DNA of 64,000 nucleotides from Methanomassiliicoccaceae archaeon (GTDB taxonomy: Archaea; Thermoplasmatota; Thermoplasmata; Methanomassiliicoccales; Methanomethylophilaceae), in the NCBI GenBank assembly GCA_034928305.1, contig JAYFOZ010000002.1, forward strand, positions 496,001 to 560,000, given 5' to 3'. Position 1 is the stretch's first letter. Each line of letters begins with the position of its first letter. The position numbers and the translations under genes are program-made. This document shows positions 7,977 through 17,498 of this stretch, piece after piece. Under the pieces are notes generated by a model. It did not search any database and had not been told where the DNA came from. It worked only from the letters and a program-made list of their open reading frames with translations.

Positions 7977-8927
7977 TTATTTCACGATCACCAGGTCTGT
8001 GTGCTCCCAGTACATTTTCAGTGTGATGCCCAAAATGATGCCGGCGTTCTGTACCAACACATCTTTGGAAACATAGTACGTCATTTCTAAAACCGGAAAG
8101 ACCGCGTTTTTGTAAACATCGCACTTTACTTTTCCCAAAGGCGTATCAATAATTTCTATTCCGGCGTCAATTAAGTCGTTTTCGAGGTCTCCGGAGAAGA
8201 CAAGGCCTGCTTCTTCGATCACCTCGTCGCGGGTCAGAGGCTCCCCGTATGCTAATCCCGATATCCGCACATCGTATGTTACGGTACCGTCTCCCTCCGG
8301 GAGGTTGACCCCTTCGATAACGAGAGTGGACATATACGCGATCTTAAACGATACGGAATCGCCCTCTGCTATATCCTCGGCATTCTTCAGACCGATCGCC
8401 GTGTTCGATTCGACCATCAGACTCGACTTCTGCAGGATAATGGCCATGGTGACAACATCGTTCACCAGATGTTCCTGTCTGTAGACAACATCGTTATTTT
8501 TCCCGACGTAATAAACGTCCTCTGAGCCCTCTCCCAGATCTTCGGTGTAAACTATGCAGTCCCTTTCGCCGAAGGGCGTGGATATACGTTCTTCGTCACC
8601 CGCCGTGGCATCGCTCTCCGTTTCATCGAAGGCGATCTCGCCGAGGAGGACATCACTCAACTCTTCATATGTCACATCCGATATAACGGGGCCCCCGTTC
8701 GCAACGATGTCGAATCTCAGATCGCCGCCGACCGTCTTTACATCGGATATCCAGTATTCCGTGGTGCCTAGTTCCACCACCATCGTATGTTTATCTCCGA
8801 CCTCGAAAAGGTCTTTGATCTCAATCTCCACCGTATCGTTCTCGTTCGGAGTAAAATAAACCCCGGCACCGGCGCCGATCAAAGCAATGGCCACGGCGGC
8901 CGCCATGAATATGCCTGTTTTTGACAT
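7977..8927 (-). CDS. Membrane-anchored extracellular protein, tandem paralogue B
   Basis: A 316-residue paralogue of the protein encoded at 6586-7530, with the same layout: N-terminal hydrophobic segment (IFMAAAVAIALIGAGAGVYF), then an acidic beta-rich ectodomain ending YWEHTDLVIVK. The ATG at 8927 (MSKTGIF) matches the start of its partner (MSKSGII); a TTG three codons earlier is open but less likely. A 93-base stretch is identical in DNA to paralogue A although the flanks have diverged, which points to recent gene conversion. Function unknown. A surface role is inferred from the export signal. Confidence 0.7.
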   Translation of the reverse strand: MSKTGIFMAAAVAIALIGAGAGVYFTPNENDTVEIEIKDLFEVGDKHTMVVELGTTEYWISDVKTVGGDLRFDIVANGGPVISDVTYEELSDVLLGEIAFDETESDATAGDEERISTPFGERDCIVYTEDLGEGSEDVYYVGKNNDVVYRQEHLVNDVVTMAIILQKSSLMVESNTAIGLKNAEDIAEGDSVSFKIAYMSTLVIEGVNLPEGDGTVTYDVRISGLAYGEPLTRDEVIEEAGLVFSGDLENDLIDAGIEIIDTPLGKVKCDVYKNAVFPVLEMTYYVSKDVLVQNAGIILGITLKMYWEHTDLVIVK

Positions 8928-9065
8928 GTTCAGCAATACCGGTTCTGGCTATATACATAGGCATTTTCGTTCTTCCTTTCAACTGATCGCGCGGTCGGTC
9001 CTTCTGTAGATCATCTCCTTCCGAATCGGCGCACATTCGGTGACGCTTACGGTTCTCCCAGGTCA

Positions 9066-9240
9066 TCCGAGCCCGGCTGATGTTACACGGGGCCGGGCGA
9101 GGACCGGACCGTCCGGTAGCGAGTCGGGAGGTCCCTGACGAACGGGCTCGGTTGCTGAAGAAAGCAACTTTGGATCAGGATGTCCGTCACGTGGTCTGAA
9201 AACAACACTCGGCCACCTGCCGGCAACGTTGCGGCAGATG
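9066..9240. ncRNA. Candidate structured RNA in GC-rich intergenic region
   Basis: The gap 8928-9347 contains several well-formed helices. CCGAGCCCG (9066-9074) pairs perfectly with CGGGCTCGG (9142-9150) around an ACCGGAC/GTCCGGT hairpin. GGTTGCT/AGCAACT follows at about 9149-9168, and a CCACCTGCC/GGCAGATGG arm lies at 9212-9240. There is no coding frame with a plausible composition. It does not show the conserved boxes of RNase P or SRP RNA that I know. The strand is undetermined; this is a candidate only. Confidence 0.35.
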
Positions 9241-9347
9241 GACCGGTGTTCCAACGTCACCCGGACCGCGGTCCGAGGAAGCGGTATCGTATATCACGGG
9301 CGATCGTCAGACGCGGGGGTTAATAACCATCGTATCAATACCGGAAT

Positions 9348-9878
9348 GTGAAAAACATATGGCATGACATCAGCCCGGACAGGATCTCCCCCGATGATTT
9401 CATCGTAGTGGTGGAGATACCCAAGGGCAGCAAGAACAAATACGAACTGGACAAGGAGACGGGCCTGATGATGCTCGACAGAGTTCTCTACACTTCTACG
9501 CATTATCCTGCCAACTACGGCTTCATCCCGAGGACTTTCGCCGACGACGGCGACCCGTTGGACGCACTGGTCCTGTGCTCCGAGCCCATCGCCCCCATGA
9601 CGCTGGTCAGATGCTACCCCATAGGAGCTATAAAGATGATCGACAGCGGCGAGAACGACGAAAAGGTGATAGCGATACCTTTCGGGGACCCTATGTACAA
9701 TTCTTTCAGGGACATATCCGAACTTCCGGAGCACATATTCAACGAGATGGCCCACTTCTTCACGGTCTACAAGACTCTGGAGAACAAAGAGACCGCCGTG
9801 GACGAGGTCATCGGGTCGGAAGACGTCAGGGCGATAATCGAGCACACCCTGGAGAGATACGATAAGCGTTTCTGCTGA
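9348..9878 (+). CDS. ppa: Inorganic pyrophosphatase, class I
   Basis: A 176-residue soluble class I pyrophosphatase that hydrolyses PPi to phosphate and so pulls biosynthetic reactions forward. Visible hallmarks are [16 protein letters not shown] (residues 24-39), [12 protein letters not shown] (52-63), the metal-binding signature DGDPLDALV (66-74) and the later acidic pair in [16 protein letters not shown]. The length is typical. The GTG at 9348 is used: a TATA-like GTTAATAACC lies about 30 bases upstream and there is no ribosome-binding site, consistent with a leaderless mRNA. It stands alone, with divergent GC-rich DNA to its left. Confidence 0.93.
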   Translation: MKNIWHDISPDRISPDDFIVVVEIPKGSKNKYELDKETGLMMLDRVLYTSTHYPANYGFIPRTFADDGDPLDALVLCSEPIAPMTLVRCYPIGAIKMIDSGENDEKVIAIPFGDPMYNSFRDISELPEHIFNEMAHFFTVYKTLENKETAVDEVIGSEDVRAIIEHTLERYDKRFC

Positions 9879-10132
9879 CCCCCCCGTCCCGGGCCGGCAT
9901 GTCATAGTATAAAAGGAAGCAGGGTGTGCAAATACAGCTGGCCTCGCAGTAAGGATGTACGTTCCCGGGGTGGAGCGCATTCGGTATTTAATCATTATTA
10001 ACGGTTCTTAAATCCGGTCATGGAAGAGCGTCATTTCCGGTCCGGAAACGCGCATATTTTTATTAAAATCTGCCATAAAAATACTGGCGAAATATCATTA
10101 ATAACGGGCAAAAAAATCTTCGCAAAGATAAC

Positions 10133-13100
10133 ATGTCCCCGCTCCCAGCCATATCCGATAACAAAGGAAAATTCGCCGCCGCGGCCGCTCTGGCGTTCGC
10201 AGTTATATTGGTCTCGTCCTTCGCGGTTCTTTACGGGACCGATGAAGCATACGCGACATCTTACGACAACGTCACTGTAGGCGACCTTGTCTACTATCTT
10301 GACGACATGGGCGATTCCGACCCCGACAACAACACCGCCGCCGTGACCGGCGTGAGCGGTGCCGGTCTGCTGCTGTCCGAGATCTCGATCCCCGCCACGG
10401 TCACATACGAAAGCGTATCGTACAGCGTCACGGAGATAGGCTCCGATGCATTCTACGGATGCGCGTCCCTTACATCGATAACGATGCCCGGAAGCTTGAC
10501 CGGCATAGGCAACTATGCGTTCGAAGGGTGCTCGTCCCTCACGTCCGTCACGATACCCGGCGGCGTGACGGCCATGGGGTACCGCGTGTTCGCGGGATGC
10601 ACCTCGCTGTCCGAGATCGTCGTCGAAGATTCCAATACCGTTTTCAGTAGCGACGAGGGCATCCTTTACTCGGAGGACGGCGAATGGCTGCTGATCTGCC
10701 CGTCAGGGAAGACGGGGGCCGTCACGGTGCCCGAAGGGGTCGAGAATATATCCGGGGGGGCGTTCGACGCCTGCATGTCAGTCACGTCGGTCACGATGCC
10801 CGACAGCCTGACGTCGATCGGATACGGGGCCTTCTACGGCTGCGTATCTCTGGCGTCCGTCACAATTCCCGAAAACGTTACGTCCATCGACGGCTACGCC
10901 TTTTTCGAATGCTTTTCCCTCAGGACCGTCACAATACCCGCCGGTGTCGCATCGATACAGCCGGACTCGTTCCGCGAATGCGTGAGCCTGATAAGCATAA
11001 CCGTCGACGAAGACAATTCCAATTACAAGTCTGTCGACGGGGTCGTCTATTCGAAGGACGGCACGCAGCTGGTCTGCTGTCCCGCCGGCAAGACCGGAGC
11101 TTTCTCCGTACCCGACGGCGTGACAGGCATAGGGGACGAAGCGTTCTACTTCTGCATGTTCGTCACGTCCGTGACGATACCCGACAGCGTTACGTCGATA
11201 GGAGACGATGCGTTCGAGCTCTGCGTGTCCCTCACGTCCGTGACGATACCCGACAGCGTGACAGGCATAGGGGAAGATGCGTTCAAAGGATGCAGGTCCC
11301 TGAAGTCGGTGACGATACCCGACAGCGTCACGACAATAGGGGAATACGCGTTTGAAGACTGCACGTCCCTCACGTCCGTGACGATACCGGGCAGCGTGAC
11401 CACGATCGAAGAAGGCCTGTTCTACTATTGCGTCTCCCTCGGATCTGTGACAATTTCCGAAGGCGTGACGGTCATAGGCGACGAGGCCTTCCGTCACTGC
11501 GCATCTCTAACGTCCGTCACTATTCCGGAAAGCGTGACACTGATAGGCGATTATGCTTTCCAGGACTGCTCTTCGCTCACGTCTTTCACCATACCCTCGG
11601 GCGTGGTCCTGATCGAGTACGGGACGTTCAAGGGTTGCACGTCCCTCGCGTCCGTGGCCATTCCCGACGGCGTCACGGTCATAATGGACTATGCGTTCGA
11701 CGGATGCTCTTCGCTCACGTCGGTGACGATACCCGACGGCGTCACGACCATCGAGTACGGCACGTTCCGCGGATGCACCTCCCTCGCGTCGGTCACGATA
11801 CCGGCCGGCGTCACGACGGTAAGGACCAGCGCTTTCGACGGCTGCACCTCCCTCGCGGCATTCGACGTAGACGATTCGAACTCCGATTACAAGAGCATGG
11901 ACGGGATACTGTACACCAAGGACGGAACGGAACTGATAAGGTGCCCCCAGGCCAAGACCGGAGCGGTGGAAGTGCCGAGCGGAGTGTATTTCTTATCTCC
12001 CGAATCCTTTTCGGGATGCAGGAACATCACGTCGGTGAGCATCGGCGAAGGTCTGCAGGACATGAACAACTACGTGTTCTACGGCTGCACCTCCCTGGTC
12101 TCCGTCGACGTGCCAGCAAGCGTAGTTTTCATCGGATACGACGTGTTCTCGGGATGCACCTCTCTGACGGACATAAACGTCGACGAAGCGAACACGATAT
12201 ACATGAGCTCCGACGGCGTGCTCTACAATGATAGCGGAACCATACTGATGCAGTGCCCCGCCGGCAAGACCGGCGAGTTATCGGTGCCTGACGGGGTCAC
12301 CAGGATATACTACCACTCGTTCAACGGATGCTCCTCCCTCACGTCGGTGACGATGCCCGACAGCGTCACGACGATCGAATACGAGGCGTTCGTCGGTTGC
12401 TCCTCCCTCACGTCGGTGACGATGCCCGACGGGGTATCCAGCATATCCGACGGCGCATTCCGCGACTGCACGTCCCTCGGGTCGGTGACGATACCGGAAA
12501 GCGTGACCGAGATAAACAATGATGTGTTCTTAGGATGCACATCCCTGACGTACGTCACTATCCATGACGATGTAACGGACATAAGGGAATATGCCTTTGG
12601 CGGATGCACATCCCTATCATCTATCAATATACCCGAGAGCGTCACGTACATCAATAACTGCGCCTTCGAGGAATGTACTTCCCTGTCCGCCATAAACGTG
12701 GACGAGGGGAACAACACATTCAGGAGCATAGACGGACTGCTTTATTCCAAGGACGGCAGAAACCTCATCCTCTGCCCGGCGGGCAAGACGGGCGAGGTGA
12801 CGATATCCGATGTCGTCACACAGATCGACGATGACGCCTTCGAAGAGTGCCAGTACGTTACGGCCATAAACGTGGACGAGGAGAACAACACGTTCAGGAG
12901 CATAGACGGACTGCTGTATCTGAAGAACGGTAAGGAACTTCTGATATGCCCCGCCGGCAAGGCTGGCGAGGTGAACATACTCCAGGGCGTCAACCACATA
13001 CGCAACGGATTCAACGGCTGTGCGTCGATTACTTCCGTGACGATACCCGACAGCGTGTTCGACATCAACGGGTCTTTCAACGAATGCACGTCTCTGACCT

Positions 13101-13699
13101 CCGTGACGATACCCGACAGCACATTCATGGTGCTATTCTCGTTCAACGGCTGCGATTCGCTGAGGTCGGTCACGATGTCCGGAGAGCTCATGATCGTCGG
13201 AGAGTCCTTCGGCGGCTGCGGTTCACTGAAATCTCTGACAATATCGGACAGGACCGGATTCGCCTACGACTGCTTCACGGAAGGAACATCGCTCGACTCG
13301 GTGACCGTGCAGGGCCGGTCCGATCCGGAGATCATCGATTACGAGGCGTTGCTGATGAGCATGCCGGGCATAATCACTTTCACTGTCGATAGCGCGTCGA
13401 CCGTAGAGCTGGACAAGATCGCGGGCTCCGAGACGGTGAACAAGATGATCTTCACCTCCGTCTCTGTCAATTCGGACATGGAAGGGCTGACATTCAAGGA
13501 CTCCTCCGGCATGGTGATATCCGATTCCTCTTCTCTTGCCGGGAAGACCTTCGTAGTGGACCCGGATGACCGCACGGTATGGAACCAGGTATCATCTCCC
13601 GCTCAGGGCAACGAAGACCTCGTTTTATACGGAGGAATAATCGCGGCTGTTATCGCCATTGTCGGAGCCCTAGCGATATTTCTGGTCAGGAGGCATTGA
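10133..13699 (+). CDS. Giant BspA-type leucine-rich-repeat surface protein
   Basis: A 1188-residue exported protein with an N-terminal signal/anchor (residues 14-40) and a C-terminal membrane helix (GGIIAAVIAIVGALAIFLVRR). Between them lie about 30 LRR_5 (BspA/TpLRR) units of 23 residues with consensus AFxGCtSLtSVTIPdsVTsIG. Six times the array is interrupted by a conserved module of the form DGxLYSKDGxxLxxCPxGKTG. BspA-like repeats are known from host-associated bacteria, protists and archaea and mediate adhesion. The gene is a dense tandem repeat at DNA level too, so recombination may vary the copy number. A TATA-like AT-rich stretch about 35 bases before the ATG suggests a short leader. 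It stands alone and ends at a strong terminator. Confidence 0.88.
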   Translation: MSPLPAISDNKGKFAAAAALAFAVILVSSFAVLYGTDEAYATSYDNVTVGDLVYYLDDMGDSDPDNNTAAVTGVSGAGLLLSEISIPATVTYESVSYSVTEIGSDAFYGCASLTSITMPGSLTGIGNYAFEGCSSLTSVTIPGGVTAMGYRVFAGCTSLSEIVVEDSNTVFSSDEGILYSEDGEWLLICPSGKTGAVTVPEGVENISGGAFDACMSVTSVTMPDSLTSIGYGAFYGCVSLASVTIPENVTSIDGYAFFECFSLRTVTIPAGVASIQPDSFRECVSLISITVDEDNSNYKSVDGVVYSKDGTQLVCCPAGKTGAFSVPDGVTGIGDEAFYFCMFVTSVTIPDSVTSIGDDAFELCVSLTSVTIPDSVTGIGEDAFKGCRSLKSVTIPDSVTTIGEYAFEDCTSLTSVTIPGSVTTIEEGLFYYCVSLGSVTISEGVTVIGDEAFRHCASLTSVTIPESVTLIGDYAFQDCSSLTSFTIPSGVVLIEYGTFKGCTSLASVAIPDGVTVIMDYAFDGCSSLTSVTIPDGVTTIEYGTFRGCTSLASVTIPAGVTTVRTSAFDGCTSLAAFDVDDSNSDYKSMDGILYTKDGTELIRCPQAKTGAVEVPSGVYFLSPESFSGCRNITSVSIGEGLQDMNNYVFYGCTSLVSVDVPASVVFIGYDVFSGCTSLTDINVDEANTIYMSSDGVLYNDSGTILMQCPAGKTGELSVPDGVTRIYYHSFNGCSSLTSVTMPDSVTTIEYEAFVGCSSLTSVTMPDGVSSISDGAFRDCTSLGSVTIPESVTEINNDVFLGCTSLTYVTIHDDVTDIREYAFGGCTSLSSINIPESVTYINNCAFEECTSLSAINVDEGNNTFRSIDGLLYSKDGRNLILCPAGKTGEVTISDVVTQIDDDAFEECQYVTAINVDEENNTFRSIDGLLYLKNGKELLICPAGKAGEVNILQGVNHIRNGFNGCASITSVTIPDSVFDINGSFNECTSLTSVTIPDSTFMVLFSFNGCDSLRSVTMSGELMIVGESFGGCGSLKSLTISDRTGFAYDCFTEGTSLDSVTVQGRSDPEIIDYEALLMSMPGIITFTVDSASTVELDKIAGSETVNKMIFTSVSVNSDMEGLTFKDSSGMVISDSSSLAGKTFVVDPDDRTVWNQVSSPAQGNEDLVLYGGIIAAVIAIVGALAIFLVRRH

Positions 13700-13726
13700 G
13701 GCCGGAAAAATCTCTCCGGAACGGAT

Positions 13727-13756
13727 CGCCCCCGTCGTGGCAACTCGGCGGGGGCG
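13727..13756 (+). terminator. Hairpin terminator after the LRR gene
   Basis: CGCCCCCG (13727-13734) pairs with CGGGGGCG (13749-13756) and is followed by an AT-rich GATATTTAT stretch, 28 bases after the LRR stop codon. The rest of the 304-base gap holds a smaller AACGCA/TGCGTT hairpin (13793-13810) and no gene. Confidence 0.55.
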
Positions 13757-14003
13757 GATATTTATCTGCATATTACAGAGGATTTTCTAATCAACGCAAA
13801 AACATGCGTTTCTGAGATATGGGCCGGCCCCTAAACGGGAGTATATGAGTCGACGGGCCGATCGAGGCCGATAATATGGTATGTCATGAACGGCCAGGAA
13901 ATCGCGCCGTCGATTAGTCCGGCCTTCGTAAAAGATTTGTATTGCCGATATCGGCCTAAGAAACGATTAATTAGAGAGAAGCGCGTATTCGACCCGTGAG
14001 GAA

Positions 14004-14609
14004 ATGGAACTGAGGGAGATCGTATCGGCACGCAGGTCATATTACTATTTGGGACGTGGCGTGGAAGCAAGCGACGAAGATATAGTCAGTGCTATAGAAG
14101 ACGCGGTCAAATATACGCCATCAGCTTATAATTCACAGAGCCAGCGCGTCGCTGTCATGCTCGGTTCGGAGCACGAGGAGCTATGGGGGATAGTAGAGGC
14201 GGCCCTCAGGAAGAAAATCGGGGACCAGCGTTATCAAGGATCCACCGAGGAGAAGATCTCACGCTTCAGGTCTGCTTATGGAACCGTGCTGTTTTTCGAT
14301 AACATGACAAGGACATGCGAGATGGGCGACAGTCATCCTTCCAATGTGGGAAATTTCCCCGTTTGGGCGCAGCAGTCATCCGGAATGCTCCAGTATGTTG
14401 TCTGGACCATCCTGGAGGACATGGGGCTCGGAGCATCGGTCCAGCATTACAATCCGCTGATCGACAAGCAAATCAGGGAGAGATGGAGCCTGCCGTCGGA
14501 TTGGAAGCTGATCGCACAGATGCCTTTCGGGAGCATCGAGTCCCCTGCAGAAGAAAAGACCTTCGAACCTATCGGGGAGAGGTTGAAGGTTTTCAAAGGC
14601 AGGGAATAA
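14004..14609 (+). CDS. Nitroreductase-family flavoprotein (Frm2/HBN1-like)
   Basis: A 201-residue single-domain nitroreductase, expected to bind FMN as a dimer and reduce nitro or related compounds with NAD(P)H. It shows the family start REIVSARRSYYYLG, the YTPSAYNSQSQR FMN-contact segment (residues 37-48), the VLFFDN strand, and WTILEDMGLGASVQHYNPLID towards the end. The short form with PSAYNSQS and QHYNP resembles the fatty-acid-repression Frm2/HBN1 subgroup. The start ATG is preceded by GTGAGGAA. Monocistronic; the physiological substrate is not visible from the sequence. Confidence 0.8.
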   Translation: MELREIVSARRSYYYLGRGVEASDEDIVSAIEDAVKYTPSAYNSQSQRVAVMLGSEHEELWGIVEAALRKKIGDQRYQGSTEEKISRFRSAYGTVLFFDNMTRTCEMGDSHPSNVGNFPVWAQQSSGMLQYVVWTILEDMGLGASVQHYNPLIDKQIRERWSLPSDWKLIAQMPFGSIESPAEEKTFEPIGERLKVFKGRE

Positions 14610-14910
14610 ACGGAAAAGATGATCGGGGCTGGGCACTGGAGTAATCGCACTTAAACTTTTTTCAATGAGCCCGCCATTCGGCAGGTTGGCTTATTTATGG
14701 ACACATACTTTTTTACCGGCCGAAGCCCCAGTCCTTGGATTATCATAGCATCCAGCCGCCCAAATGAGCAAACGGCTTCGCAATGAAAAGAGCCAGGTGT
14801 TTTATTCAAAATAATATTTAAATTCGTGTCCTTAACGTACCTTCAATATGCTTTAAGTACAGTTAATTCACTATTATATCAAAACACTTATTGTGTTTGG
14901 GGGGAAGACA

Positions 14911-16908
14911 TTGAACTTGAAAGTAATAATCGCGGTTCTGATCGCGGTCACCATGGTAGTGCCATGTGCCGCGGCAATGGAATCTACAACTGCTGGTGCG
15001 GTGGAAGAACCATCAGGTCTGGCTTTGGGCGATGCCTGGGGAATCGAGTACTCGGGCGACAAAGACGATCTGATCGAACTACTGCTTGACGGCGAAGAAG
15101 TACCTGCGGAATATCTGGAGATGTACAACGCAATCCACAGTTCCATAGAAAAAGCAAATATGGACGCAGCACTGATAATCGAGGTTATCCGTGCCGATGA
15201 AAGCGGATACACTATCTCAGTCGACGGCGGGATTCTCATCGAGGTATCCGTCGAATTCGATGACGAAATCGAAATCGGCGATGGAACGTATGGTTTGAAT
15301 GCCGATGCATCCTTGAAGGCTGTCATCGTTTTCCAGGGCCTGGTAAACCTTGATGCGGAATACAATATAACGAGCGTCGACGTAACGATAGATGCTTACA
15401 TAGATGCGAAATTGACGACGAACTTCAGTATAATGAATTATATTGAACTTATGAACGATGAAACGGGAGAGATAGGACCCGCATACGTCTTCACCGAAAC
15501 CGACAACACTTCGGAACTGATGGCGGGCGCGTCCATCGGATACAGCATGTACTCTGCCGGCGAATCGGGAGTTACCACCATCGAAGACCTTGGAGATGTG
15601 GCATATGTGCTCACTCTTGACGGTAAGCACTCTGTGAATGCCTCGGTGTTCGCCAACATCGATGGGGAAATAGCCGAGGCGCTTATCTATATGATGCCCG
15701 AGGATTCCGATTATGGGGACTTCATAATCGACGAAGATACGATCCAGGCCAGCATGACAATGGGTGACACTGTTATGACGGACATGGAGATCTCGTTGGA
15801 CGCTGAACAAAATGGTGTAGAGAATGAAGACGGAACGTTCGAGTACGCTTTCGATATCGAAGGCCTGCACCTTGGAACTGAGACCCTGTTGCCATCAGAT
15901 CTGCCTTACTTCGAAACCCTTGCTGACGTAGACGTAGACCCGGAATTCGAGTACTACCTCGACAGCACGGAGAAGAGTGAAGTACGTGGCACTTTCAACA
16001 AGATACTGTCCGCCTACAACGGATCCGCGTCTGATCTGAAGTTCACTGTCACGTACGTTGTCGACGAAGTCGAGACGACCCAGACGGTAGGTTTCAACAA
16101 ATTTGTAAACCCTCCGGCGGTTCCGGACAAGACAGTCGGAGAAAACACCATGAAGTGCGTGGGATGGATGACAGAGGACGGCCTTGAGTGGAATGCCGGT
16201 TGGGGAGTGAAGGGAGACCTCACTCTGTATCCGGTGTACGCCGAGGAGTTCACGAACGTAAGTGATCTGATCGCATACATGAAGTCGGACCCGACCGTGC
16301 CCGCATACGGGTACATCAGAATCGACGGCGTTGCAGATCTTGCTGATTTCCTCGGTTCTGGAAATTTCGAGTTCAACGGAACAATGTATGTTGATGTATA
16401 CGACGACGACGGCAAATACCTCTTCTCGTGGACGATATACAACGACGGAACGCCACTTGATCCCAGCACGGTAATGGACCTGAACATAGCCGGAGGAGAA
16501 CTTACCGACGAAGAGTTGGAAAAGTTGTCCGAAAGTCTGATTTCCGGAGAGACCAGCTTCATGTACATCGACTTCGCGGCATCCGGACTGATGCCCGGCA
16601 AGACCACGGTGACCTATAACGTCGGCGATAAGTTCGCAGACGGAACGGTCCTTCAGATCTACTACGTCATAACCGACGGAGACGGCAACATCATAGGCCT
16701 CGAGCCTGTAAGGAATGCTACTGTCGTAGACGGAAAGGTGACCTTCGATCTCGACCACTGCTCGAGCTACGTGCTCTCTGCAATATCGGTGCCGGACTCA
16801 GAAGATGACAACACGATGCTCTACATCGGAATAGCGGTCGCTGCGATTATCATAATCGCCGTGGCAGCTGTACTGTTGCTGCGTCGCAGCAGGTCAGGAA
16901 GCGCTTAA
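14911..16908 (+). CDS. Exported surface protein with InlB-type repeat and C-terminal anchor
   Basis: An approximately 665-residue exported protein: signal peptide (VIIAVLIAVTMVVPCAAA), a long acidic beta-rich region, one Listeria-Bacteroides/InlB B-repeat-like module (FTVTYVVDEVETTQTVGFNK to TLYPVYAE), then a C-terminal membrane helix followed by LLLRRSRSG. The architecture is that of a cell-surface protein anchored at its C-terminus with the bulk outside. TTG 14911 is chosen because GGGGGGAAG lies six bases upstream; an in-frame GTG at 14893 overlaps that purine run and is less likely. No enzyme motif is seen. The 283-base gap before it is AT-rich with no gene. Confidence 0.75.
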   Translation: MNLKVIIAVLIAVTMVVPCAAAMESTTAGAVEEPSGLALGDAWGIEYSGDKDDLIELLLDGEEVPAEYLEMYNAIHSSIEKANMDAALIIEVIRADESGYTISVDGGILIEVSVEFDDEIEIGDGTYGLNADASLKAVIVFQGLVNLDAEYNITSVDVTIDAYIDAKLTTNFSIMNYIELMNDETGEIGPAYVFTETDNTSELMAGASIGYSMYSAGESGVTTIEDLGDVAYVLTLDGKHSVNASVFANIDGEIAEALIYMMPEDSDYGDFIIDEDTIQASMTMGDTVMTDMEISLDAEQNGVENEDGTFEYAFDIEGLHLGTETLLPSDLPYFETLADVDVDPEFEYYLDSTEKSEVRGTFNKILSAYNGSASDLKFTVTYVVDEVETTQTVGFNKFVNPPAVPDKTVGENTMKCVGWMTEDGLEWNAGWGVKGDLTLYPVYAEEFTNVSDLIAYMKSDPTVPAYGYIRIDGVADLADFLGSGNFEFNGTMYVDVYDDDGKYLFSWTIYNDGTPLDPSTVMDLNIAGGELTDEELEKLSESLISGETSFMYIDFAASGLMPGKTTVTYNVGDKFADGTVLQIYYVITDGDGNIIGLEPVRNATVVDGKVTFDLDHCSSYVLSAISVPDSEDDNTMLYIGIAVAAIIIIAVAAVLLLRRSRSGSA

Positions 16909-16918
16909 ACCCTAAAAA

Positions 16919-16936
16919 CCGGGGCTCAGGCCCCGG
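16919..16936 (+). terminator. Strong hairpin terminator
   Basis: CCGGGGC-TCAG-GCCCCGG directly after the surface-protein stop codon, followed by ATCTTTATTTT. It also covers the TGA that would end a read-through form of the convergent gene. Confidence 0.75.
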
Positions 16937-17027
16937 TATCATCTTTATTTTCGATTTTACAGATTTTTCTTATCAATCCTCGGTACAGCTCGTACTCCCT
17001 GTTGGCTTTCCGGTGCAGGGAGTTCAC

Positions 17028-17426
17028 CTAGATCTTTATGTCATAGGCCCTCTTCTTGCATTCTTCCGCTTCCTTTTCCAGATTTATGCGTTCCGACTCG
17101 GCGCGTTTTTCTCTTACGCGCATTCCTTTCGCAGCCTGAGAATGCATATGGATCTGGTTCCTTTCGTTGCTGAGGTCCAGTGCATCCCTGCTCTTCCTGT
17201 CGTCATGGCGTGATTTCCAGGAGTTCGCCTTTTCTTCCGAATTGGCGGCCTCCCGTGCGCATTCGTCTCTCATCTTTATCGAGTTAGATGATCTGGAGGC
17301 TAGATTCTTGCCCCTTTTTACGAGTGCAGAGTGTTCTTTCATGAGGCGATCGGCTTCTTTTGAAAGATCGTCGGCGGATGCTCTGTGCCTATCCGCTTCT
17401 TTTTTCAGGTCTGCAAGCTCGTCCAT
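17028..17426 (-). CDS. Coiled-coil protein ending in TAG; possible amber read-through
   Basis: A 132-residue, highly charged, almost entirely helical protein (heptads of Glu/Lys/Arg/Ala, for example ADLKKEADRHRASADDLSKE), predicted to form a long coiled coil in the cytoplasm. ATG 17426 (MDELADLKK) is preferred over an ATG five codons upstream. It is the only gene I find in the window with a TAG stop. Beyond the TAG the frame stays open for 33 codons of similar charged helical composition, ending at TGA at 16926-16928. If this organism inserts pyrrolysine at TAG, a 166-residue form is possible. No family recognised. Confidence 0.6.
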   Translation of the reverse strand: MDELADLKKEADRHRASADDLSKEADRLMKEHSALVKRGKNLASRSSNSIKMRDECAREAANSEEKANSWKSRHDDRKSRDALDLSNERNQIHMHSQAAKGMRVREKRAESERINLEKEAEECKKRAYDIKI

Positions 17427-17498
17427 GGTCCAAGATAACAATATCGGATTTAACTTTGACCGGGAAATGGTTTATCTGAAATAGCATATACGGGCCAC

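Noticed and set aside
9066-9240. RNase P RNA or SRP RNA
   Set aside because: Structure is suggestive, but the conserved sequence boxes of either RNA are not present on either strand.
10459-12729. Long alternate-frame and antisense frames inside the LRR gene
   Set aside because: They are shadows of the repetitive, GC-biased coding sequence; only the 1188-codon frame has signal peptide, repeats and anchor.
10430-13270. CRISPR array
   Set aside because: The regular repeats are coding leucine-rich repeats, not identical 28-37 base repeats with unique spacers. No array was seen elsewhere.
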